Assembly: GCA_028693975.1 (NCBI GenBank)
Contig: JAQUUF010000021.1
Location: 1-12,568, forward strand
DNA length: 12,568 nt
Source of the DNA: Acidaminococcaceae bacterium
GTDB lineage: Bacteria; Bacillota; Negativicutes; Acidaminococcales; Acidaminococcaceae
Reading direction: 5' to 3'
The position numbers were made by a program, and so were the translations under genes. Below the pieces are notes generated by a model. That model did not search any database. It was not told the origin of the DNA and saw only the letters and a program-made list of their open reading frames with translations. Positions 6,719 through 12,568 of the stretch are shown here, in pieces. Position 1 is the stretch's first letter. The number at the start of each line of letters is the position of its first letter.

Positions 6719-7375
6719 ATGAAAAAAACAAAATCTATTGATCCAACAGAATATAACTCTGAGGCTTCTCTTACTGATAGACAGCGTCAGATTTTGGGCT
6801 ATATTCGTCAATTTCTTTCTGCCAAGGGATATCCTCCTTCTGTTCGTGAGATTGGCAAAGCTATAGGCTTGTCATCTAGTGCTACTGTACACGCTCATTT
6901 GCATAAGCTGGAAGATTTGGGCTTTATCAGCCGTGACCCTGCTAAGCCTCGTGCCTTGGAAATTACTCAAGATGCTTCTTGGCGCCAAAAAACCGTTGTA
7001 CCTGTCCCCCTTGTTGGTGCAGTACATGCTGGTCAGCCTATTCTGGCTGCTGAAAATATTGAAGAGACCTACCCTATTCCCTTGGATTTAATTGGTTGCC
7101 AAGAGGATGTGTTTATGATGTCTGTTGTTGGTGACAGCATGAAGAACGCTGGTATTTTGGAGCGTGACTATGTTGTTGTTCGCAAACAGAATTTTGCATC
7201 CAATGGTGATATCGTTGTTGCCCTTATTGACGGCGAAGAAACTACTATCAAGCGTTATTTTAGAGAATTGAAACAAATACGCCTGCAACCGGAAAATGAT
7301 GCCTATAGCCCAATTGTGGGGAAAGATAATATTATGGTCATGGGCAAAGTTATTGCTGTTTTTAGAATGTTGTAA
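6719..7375 (+). CDS. lexA: LexA SOS repressor / self-cleaving protease
   Basis: Transcriptional repressor of the DNA-damage response that cleaves itself when RecA-ssDNA forms; 218 aa, slightly longer than the Bacillus protein because of about 15 extra N-terminal residues. The winged helix DNA-binding domain runs about 17-83 (LTDRQRQILGYI, PSVREIGKAIG, SSATVHAHLHKLE). The cleavage bond is Ala104-Gly105 (HAGQP). The catalytic dyad is Ser140 (VVGDSM) and Lys178 (ETTIKRY) in the S24 peptidase-like domain. AGGAGGT at 6704-6710 is 8 bases before the ATG. It is monocistronic, with its own promoter, nearby palindromes suggesting autoregulation, and a strong terminator. All residues needed for self-cleavage are present. 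Confidence 0.98.
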   Translation: MKKTKSIDPTEYNSEASLTDRQRQILGYIRQFLSAKGYPPSVREIGKAIGLSSSATVHAHLHKLEDLGFISRDPAKPRALEITQDASWRQKTVVPVPLVGAVHAGQPILAAENIEETYPIPLDLIGCQEDVFMMSVVGDSMKNAGILERDYVVVRKQNFASNGDIVVALIDGEETTIKRYFRELKQIRLQPENDAYSPIVGKDNIMVMGKVIAVFRML

Positions 7376-7384
7376 TTTTCAACT

Positions 7385-7425
7385 AAAATACCACTACTTT
7401 ATAACTCAAAGTAGTGGTATTTTTT
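7385..7425. terminator. strong terminator between convergent lexA and the PLP lyase gene
   Basis: A 16-bp perfect stem (7385-7400 with 7408-7423) with a 7-base loop is followed on the plus strand by six T (7420-7425). It ends lexA. The A-run in the left arm gives T residues on the other strand, so it may also stop transcripts of the minus-strand operon ending at 7554. I see nothing further in 7426-7553. Confidence 0.9.
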
Positions 7426-7553
7426 ATGCTTATAAGGATATTATAGGCGTATTGTAATATTTTTCTTATTTAACGGGTAAACTAGTATTCGTTACTCAAA
7501 AAAGACGCTCAAAACGCAAATTTGGAGAAAATATCCTGAAAGCCGCTTGTAGA

Positions 7554-8792
7554 CTAGCTTTGTGCGATTATAGCCTTTGCAGCAGCCATAATTGCCAGTC
7601 TGCCGTGCTCAAAAGTTAATCCACCTTGGAAGAAAACATTAAACGGTTCTCTCATAGGTGCATCCGCACTTAATTCAATAGATGCTCCTTGCACAAAAGT
7701 ACCTGCAGCCATAATTACTTCATCGGCGTAGCCCGGTAAATGTGAAGGAACAGGTGTTACGTGAGAATCAATAGGAGAGTTTGCTTGAATAGCTTCGCAG
7801 AAAGCACACAAATTTTTAGAGGAATCCAAAGTAATAGCTTGGATTATATCGCTACGTTTATCGGTGGGTAGAGGAGTAACCGCAAAACCTAATTCGTGAA
7901 AAACGGCAGCGGCAAAAATTGAGGTTTTAACGGCTTGCAATACTACGTGCGGTGCCAGAAATAACCCTTGGTAGAATTCACGTGCCGTATCTCCCAAGGT
8001 AGCTCCCATTTCACCACCGAGCCCAGGAGCGGTGAGGCGATAGGAGGCTAGATCGACCAATCCCCTCTTCCCAACTATATAACCACCGGTAGGCGCTAAT
8101 CCACCACCTAAGTTTTTAATTAAAGAACCAGCCATCAAATCAGCACCAACTTCAGTAGGTTCTTGTTCTTCCATAAATTCGCCATAACAATTATCAACAA
8201 AACAAATAATATCAGGTTTTATCTCTTTAGCAGCTCGGCAAATACTTCCAATTTCTTCTACTGTTAAAGTTTTTCTCACTGAGCTATAGCCACAAGAGCG
8301 CTGTATATGAATCAATTTAGTCTGAGCGTTGATAGATTTTTGCAATAATTCTAGATTAGGAGTAGTTCCTACCATAGGAATTTCGGTGTATTTAACGCCC
8401 AAATCACATAATGAACCAGGTACATTTTCCGTGCAACCAATAATAGTTTGCATGGTGTCATAAGGGGTACCAGTAGCCGCAATCATCTCGTCACCAGGAC
8501 GTAAATTACCCAATAGAGCAACAGCTAAAGCATGGGTGCCAGAGACGAATTGTGCTCTTACCAGAGCCGCTTCTGCCTTAAAAATATCAGCGTAGATTAA
8601 ATCTAACTGGTCTCGGCCGACGTCAGAATAGGCATAACCGGTAGAAGGCTTTAAAAAATAATCGGCCACTTGATATTTTTTATAGGCCGCCAAGACTTTT
8701 CGAGTATTAACTAATGCTATTTCTTCATGTTGACGAGCTGTTTGATTCACTACGGTTAAAGCTTTTTGCTCCAAAGTATCAAAATTAATCAT
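7554..8792 (-). CDS. ynbB: PLP-dependent methionine gamma-lyase / 'aluminium resistance' family protein
   Basis: Fold-type I PLP enzyme of the Met_gamma_lyase (COG4100, YnbB-like) family, 412 aa, full length. The cofactor phosphate-binding region is VSGTHA (83-88), the ring-stacking aspartate is probably Asp200 (FVDNCYGEF), and the Schiff-base lysine is Lys226 (GSLIKNLGGG). The glycine-rich GLAPTGGYIV after the lysine is typical of this group. The family carries labels such as cystathionine beta-lyase, methionine gamma-lyase and aluminium resistance, but its physiological substrate is not settled to my knowledge; a sulfur amino acid is plausible. AGGATGA (complement of 8802-8808) lies about 9 bases before the ATG. 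It follows hflX by 24 bases on the same strand, as ynbA-ynbB do in Bacillus, so the pair is probably one transcript. Confidence 0.92.
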   Translation of the reverse strand: MINFDTLEQKALTVVNQTARQHEEIALVNTRKVLAAYKKYQVADYFLKPSTGYAYSDVGRDQLDLIYADIFKAEAALVRAQFVSGTHALAVALLGNLRPGDEMIAATGTPYDTMQTIIGCTENVPGSLCDLGVKYTEIPMVGTTPNLELLQKSINAQTKLIHIQRSCGYSSVRKTLTVEEIGSICRAAKEIKPDIICFVDNCYGEFMEEQEPTEVGADLMAGSLIKNLGGGLAPTGGYIVGKRGLVDLASYRLTAPGLGGEMGATLGDTAREFYQGLFLAPHVVLQAVKTSIFAAAVFHELGFAVTPLPTDKRSDIIQAITLDSSKNLCAFCEAIQANSPIDSHVTPVPSHLPGYADEVIMAAGTFVQGASIELSADAPMREPFNVFFQGGLTFEHGRLAIMAAAKAIIAQS

Positions 8793-8816
8793 TTACACAA
8801 ATCATCCTTTTTAATT

Positions 8817-10634
8817 TTATTGTTTGAGTAGGTATTTCTCATATTGTGGTAATAATTCGCAAGAAATTCGCACTTTTAACTTAATACCATCTGCAAGGTA
8901 TTCTTGTTGTAAAACGGTACTGTTCTCATGCATTTGGGCCGCAATTGCACTAGTATTATAGGGGAAAAGCAACTCTGCCTCAATGGATTGCAGCTTGAGG
9001 TTATCTACGATAAGTTGTTTTAGTTCTTCTAGTCCTTGTCCTTGCTTGGCCGATATGCATACAGCGTTTTCTTCCTTACTAAGGCGACGCAGTAATTCAC
9101 TCTCAGGTGGTAAATTATCAACTTTATTATAAACAGTAATTACTTCCTTATCCGCCGCACCTATTTCCTTTAGTACTTCGTAGACGGCACTGGTTTGCTC
9201 TTTGTACAGTTCATGGCTAACATCAATTACATGTAGAAGCAAATCCGCTTGGCACACTTCCTCCAAGGTAGACTTGAAAGCAGCAACTAGCTGGTGGGGG
9301 AGCCTTTGAATAAAACCAACTGTATCCGTTAGGAGAGCTTCTCTCTTATCAGGTAATAAGAGCTTGCGGGTAGTAGGGTCCAAAGTAGCAAATAATTGAT
9401 CCTGGGCGTAAATATCTGACTGCGTTAAAGTATTTAAGAGGGTAGATTTACCTGTATTGGTATATCCAACTAAACTAATAGCGGGTATTTGTTGTTTGCT
9501 TCGTTTATTACGATGCAAGTCACGGACAGACTTAATCTTCTTAATATTATCCTCTATGAAAGCAATACGGTCGCGGATACGCCGCTTGTCTACTTCTAAT
9601 TTTGTTTCACCAGGGCCTCTGGTACCGATACCACCACCCAAACGAGAGAGGCTTAAACCCTGACCGCCAATACGAGGCAGAGTGTATTTCAGTTGGGCTA
9701 ATTCCACCTGCATCTTTCCTTCGTTAGTACGGGCTCGTTGGGCAAAAATATCTAAGATTAGACCAGTACGGTCTAAGATACGTACACCAATGGTGGCTTC
9801 CAGATTACGCTGCTGAGCCGGGGAGAGCTCGTCGTCAAAGATACACAGATCAATCCCCTCTTGTTGGGCAAAGAGCGCTAGCTCCCCCACCTTACCTCTA
9901 CCGATAAAAAATGCTGGGTCAGGTTTGGGTCTCGACTGGAAAAATTTGGCTACAGTCACAGCGCCAGCAGTATCAGTCAGTTGTTTTAATTCTTCTAGGG
10001 AATCTTCTGCAGACCAAGCTGCTTTGGCATTCCCCCATTCCAGAGAAACCAACATGGCTCGTTCTTGTTTGGCTATCAGCTCCGTGCCTTTGATTTCTTT
10101 TTCTAATATTTTCTCTAATGTGTTGACGATATTGGGAAAATAAAAATCCTCGGCTTGAGCCAAACTCAAAGGTCCGAATTCACTACAAGTGAACTCTTTA
10201 TTAGCGTCTAAGCCGGTTAACATACCTATTGAAACTACAGATTTTTGAAAGTCAGGACCGTTGACGCCAATAGTTACCATGGCATCGAAGCGATTACTCT
10301 TCAGAGCCGAGTAGTCAACACCACTAAGAGCAGAATTTCCGCCCGGATGAGTATGAACGCAGCGCACACCGCTAAGTCTGGCTGCACCTCTCTTACCATT
10401 AAAATCAGGCAGCTGCACTGTATCGGCGCTCCCGACGGCAATATTGAGTATTTGCCCGGCGCGAGTAATATACAGGGAAATTTCTTTATTTAAGTATTCG
10501 GAGATATCAGCCATTTGCACAGCAATTTCTGTAGAAACAACTTGCCCCGGATCAACTTTTAAGTCATAGATACCTTGCAATGCTTCCAAGACACTGCTTT
10601 TTAGTCCTTTGGTATTACCTAGAATTTCAGCCAT
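8817..10634 (-). CDS. hflX: GTPase HflX with N-terminal JAMM (JAB/MPN) metalloprotease-like domain
   Basis: Ribosome-associated GTPase that splits or rescues stalled 70S ribosomes, 605 aa; ordinary HflX is about 420. The HflX part covers about 190-605: N-terminal ATP/GTP-binding region with FFIGRGKVGEL (from 242), the linker glycine signature GGGIGTRGPGETKLE (333-347), then the G domain with GYTNTGKS (390-397), FATLDPTTR (from 415), DTVGF (437-441), NKVD (503-506) and SAK (528-530). The extension at 1-182 contains Glu51 and His94-x-His96-x7-Ser104-x2-Asp107, a full JAMM zinc-protease signature with RadC-like spacing. I chose ATG 10634 because AGAGGTG lies 6-7 bases upstream; the GTG at 10643 is inside that ribosome binding site. 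First gene of a two-gene operon with the PLP lyase. Confidence 0.95.
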   Translation of the reverse strand: MAEILGNTKGLKSSVLEALQGIYDLKVDPGQVVSTEIAVQMADISEYLNKEISLYITRAGQILNIAVGSADTVQLPDFNGKRGAARLSGVRCVHTHPGGNSALSGVDYSALKSNRFDAMVTIGVNGPDFQKSVVSIGMLTGLDANKEFTCSEFGPLSLAQAEDFYFPNIVNTLEKILEKEIKGTELIAKQERAMLVSLEWGNAKAAWSAEDSLEELKQLTDTAGAVTVAKFFQSRPKPDPAFFIGRGKVGELALFAQQEGIDLCIFDDELSPAQQRNLEATIGVRILDRTGLILDIFAQRARTNEGKMQVELAQLKYTLPRIGGQGLSLSRLGGGIGTRGPGETKLEVDKRRIRDRIAFIEDNIKKIKSVRDLHRNKRSKQQIPAISLVGYTNTGKSTLLNTLTQSDIYAQDQLFATLDPTTRKLLLPDKREALLTDTVGFIQRLPHQLVAAFKSTLEEVCQADLLLHVIDVSHELYKEQTSAVYEVLKEIGAADKEVITVYNKVDNLPPESELLRRLSKEENAVCISAKQGQGLEELKQLIVDNLKLQSIEAELLFPYNTSAIAAQMHENSTVLQQEYLADGIKLKVRISCELLPQYEKYLLKQ

Positions 10635-10666
10635 CTTAGCCACCTCTTTTCATCTAATCCTCAACT

Positions 10667-10695
10667 ATTATAGCATAAAATAGCCAAGAAAAAAG
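10667..10695 (-). promoter_or_regulatory. hflX promoter, extended -10
   Basis: On the minus strand TATAAT (complement of 10667-10672) is preceded by TGC, an extended -10 element, about 33 bases before the hflX ATG. The -35 position at 17-base spacing falls in CTTTTT (10690-10695), which is weak and lies in the T-tract of the upstream terminator. Confidence 0.65.
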
Positions 10696-10725
10696 CCACT
10701 TTTGGGAGGTTCCTCAAAAGTGGCT
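10689..10725 (-). terminator. Rho-independent terminator of the DEAD-box helicase gene
   Basis: Arms 10694-10704 and 10715-10725 form an 11-bp perfect stem, extendable by a GU and a GC pair. On the minus strand it is followed by six T (complement of 10689-10694). It begins 12 bases after the helicase stop codon and separates it from hflX. Confidence 0.92.
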
Positions 10726-10736
10726 AAACATACTAT

Positions 10737-12326
10737 TTATCTGCCTTTGGCAGGTTCCATATTAACCTTGTAACCTTTAATGGTATTTCTGTGCATGACA
10801 GCTAAAACCTTTTCTGCTTGATCAGCTGGTACTTCCACAAAACTGAACTTATCATAAATATTAATTTGACCGATAGTATTACCAGGGATATCGCATTCAA
10901 TAGCAATAGCTCTAACCAGGTCTTTCGGCATTACTTTTTGGCTGCGGCCAATGTTAATGAATAAGCGCACCATGCCAGACTTTGCACCGGTATTGGTGAA
11001 GTCAGGAGCTGTAGCAATACTTTCACTTGCTTCTAATGCTTTATTTCCTTCTTGCATTAATTTGAGAGCAGCAGCAGCAATTTCTTCGGCATTATAGTCA
11101 CTGGTCAGAGAATCAACTATGGACATATACTCCTCAAATTTATTTTGCTCTAGGACAGTCTGCATCTTAGAAACGATCATTTCTCTTTGACGTTCTAGGA
11201 CGCTGGCGTCTGTCGGCAGTTGACGACGTGTAATTTTGGTTTTAACACTGCGCTCGATTAGTTTAAGTTGTCTAAACTCTCTAGGAGTGATGAAGGTCAA
11301 AGCAATGCCGCTATTACCAGCACGACCGGTACGGCCGATACGATGCACATAGCTCTCGGGGTCAGAGGGAATATCAAAGTTAACCACATGGGTAATATTA
11401 TCAATATCCAAACCACGTGCTGCTACATCTGTAGCAACTAGAATATCACTCTTGCCGGTGCGGAACTTTTTCATAACACGGTCACGTTGGCTTTGACTCA
11501 AATCACCATGAAGACCATCAGACAAATAACCACGACTATTTAATGCCTGAACCAAATCATCTACACCCTTTTTGGTGCGACAGAAAATAATCAACTTGCC
11601 GTTGATTTCAACATCCAACAAACGGCACAGGCCATCAACCTTATCTTTGGTTTCATAGTAGTATTGGTCCACAGAAGGAGCAGTTACTTCTTCTTTGTGA
11701 ATTGCTACTAGCTTGGGAGCACGCATGTATTTCTTGGTTAAGCTTAAGATAGGTCTGGGCATAGTAGCAGAGAACAACATGGTTTGACGCTCACTGGGAA
11801 TGTGACGCATAATTTCTTCCATATCATCAACAAAGCCCATATCCAGCATTTCATCAGCTTCATCTAGAACTAAGAATTTAATATGGTCTAGTTTAATGGT
11901 ATTGCGAGCAATATGGTCTAACAAACGACCAGGGGTGCCAATTACAATTTGTGCGCCACTGCGCAAAGCACGAATTTGTCTATCAATTGGCTGTCCACCA
12001 TAAACCGGTAAAGCTTTGATGCGACTAGTACGACCTATTTTGCCAATTTCTTCTGACACTTGAATAGCCAGCTCTCTGGTCGGTGTCATAATAAGCGCTT
12101 GAATATGGCGATGGTCAGTAATATTTTGCACAATAGGAATACCAAAAGCAGCTGTTTTGCCGGTACCAGTTTGAGCTTGCCCGATTACATCTTCGCCAGC
12201 TATAGCCAAAGGTATTGTTTCTTTTTGAATGGGAGAAGGTTCTTCAAACCCCATATCTGTTAGTGCTGCAACGATTTTTTTGTCTAAGATTAAATCGCCA
12301 AACATTTCTGTAGTGTTAGTTGTCAT
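10737..12326 (-). CDS. deaD: DEAD-box ATP-dependent RNA helicase with DbpA-type RNA-binding domain
   Basis: RNA helicase acting in ribosome assembly, RNA turnover or cold adaptation, 529 aa. Helicase motifs in order: Q motif (F9 to about residue 37), AQTGTGKT (51-58), PTRELA (82-87), GG at 110-111, TPGR (131-134), DEAD (155-158), SAT (186-188), a DVAARGLD segment (300-307) and HRIGRTGRAG (328-337). A helical region of about 350-445 follows. The C-terminal DbpA/CsdA RRM-like domain spans about 452-525 (VRLFINIGRSQ...IGQINIYDKFSFVEVP), known in this family to direct binding to structured rRNA. No arginine/glycine-rich tail is present. AGGAGG lies 5 bases before the ATG and inside cinA. The start overlaps the cinA stop by 4 bases. 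Which paralog (DeaD, DbpA, CshA) it matches cannot be settled here. Confidence 0.96.
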   Translation of the reverse strand: MTTNTTEMFGDLILDKKIVAALTDMGFEEPSPIQKETIPLAIAGEDVIGQAQTGTGKTAAFGIPIVQNITDHRHIQALIMTPTRELAIQVSEEIGKIGRTSRIKALPVYGGQPIDRQIRALRSGAQIVIGTPGRLLDHIARNTIKLDHIKFLVLDEADEMLDMGFVDDMEEIMRHIPSERQTMLFSATMPRPILSLTKKYMRAPKLVAIHKEEVTAPSVDQYYYETKDKVDGLCRLLDVEINGKLIIFCRTKKGVDDLVQALNSRGYLSDGLHGDLSQSQRDRVMKKFRTGKSDILVATDVAARGLDIDNITHVVNFDIPSDPESYVHRIGRTGRAGNSGIALTFITPREFRQLKLIERSVKTKITRRQLPTDASVLERQREMIVSKMQTVLEQNKFEEYMSIVDSLTSDYNAEEIAAAALKLMQEGNKALEASESIATAPDFTNTGAKSGMVRLFINIGRSQKVMPKDLVRAIAIECDIPGNTIGQINIYDKFSFVEVPADQAEKVLAVMHRNTIKGYKVNMEPAKGR

Positions 12327-12568
12327 TTTTCCTCCTGAAAATCTTCTTTTAATTTGTTTAGTGCCATGGCAAAGGCCGTCATCGCACTGCGTAATTTATT
12401 GTTCACTCGTGTGCCCCTGAATTTGTTTTCTGTGCACCAAGTACCTTTTTCATCTGAAACTGCAATATAAACCAAACCAACAGATTTAGTTTTAGTGGCA
12501 CCACCGGGTCCTGCTATGCCTGTAATACCTAGACCAATAGAGGTATTGAATAGCTTACGGACGCCTTC
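12323..12568 (-). CDS. cinA: CinA C-terminal / nicotinamide-nucleotide amidohydrolase (PncC) domain, truncated by window edge
   Basis: Open from the right edge to a TGA at 12323-12325, giving the last 81 residues. The segment contains GLGITGIAGPGGATKTKSVG (residues 12-31 of the fragment), the hallmark of CinA C-terminal/PncC proteins. The product hydrolyses nicotinamide mononucleotide to nicotinate mononucleotide and ammonia in the pyridine nucleotide cycle; in full CinA an N-terminal MoaB-like domain precedes it. Whether this is a full CinA (about 410 aa) or a stand-alone PncC (about 160 aa) lies outside the window. The helicase start overlaps its stop (ATGA), so translation is probably coupled. 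Confidence 0.9.
   Translation of the reverse strand, partial: EGVRKLFNTSIGLGITGIAGPGGATKTKSVGLVYIAVSDEKGTWCTENKFRGTRVNNKLRSAMTAFAMALNKLKEDFQEEK

Noticed and set aside
10641..10643. GTG 10643 as the hflX start
   Set aside because: The codon lies within the AGAGGTG ribosome binding site that fits ATG 10634.

Overview
The window reads as ordinary chromosomal DNA of a low-to-moderate G+C anaerobic Firmicute. The best fit is a Negativicutes/Clostridia-type genome. This is inferred from the Thermotoga-like adenosylhomocysteinase, the electron-bifurcating NfnAB pair, a cleavable LexA, and the hflX / PLP-lyase pair, which is also adjacent in Bacillus (ynbA-ynbB). I see no mobile element, CRISPR array, rRNA or tRNA, and no gap over 300 bases without a gene.

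Left part, plus strand (1-5405). This is a tightly packed operon that begins outside the window. It holds a 5'-truncated ahcY-type hydrolase, a class II aldolase, an MTA/SAH deaminase (mtaD), and nfnA-nfnB. The first three genes look like one salvage unit for the nucleoside by-products of S-adenosylmethionine. MtaD would convert SAH (and MTA or 5'-deoxyadenosine) to the inosine form. The AhcY-like protein would release homocysteine; its adenine-contact glutamate is replaced by lysine, which suits an inosyl substrate. The aldolase would cleave the leftover 5-substituted ribulose-1-phosphate to DHAP and an aldehyde. NfnAB exchanges electrons between NADH, NADPH and ferredoxin and sits in the same transcription unit. 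A perfect 18-bp inverted repeat closes the operon.

Middle, plus strand (5440-7425). An exported protein of unknown function with two similar domains is followed by a terminator. Next comes lexA, with a good extended -10 promoter, several LexA-box-like palindromes around it, and a strong terminator.

Right part, minus strand (7554-12568). Reading from the right edge, the 3' end of cinA/pncC overlaps the start of a DEAD-box RNA helicase with a DbpA-type RNA-binding tail, which ends at its own terminator. A promoter overlapping that terminator's T-tract then drives hflX and, 24 bases on, a PLP-dependent methionine-gamma-lyase/'aluminium resistance' family protein that converges on lexA.

The two most interesting points are a complete JAMM (JAB/MPN) metalloprotease signature in a roughly 180-residue extension at the N-terminus of the ribosome-associated GTPase HflX, and the probable inosine-branch SAM by-product salvage operon on the left.
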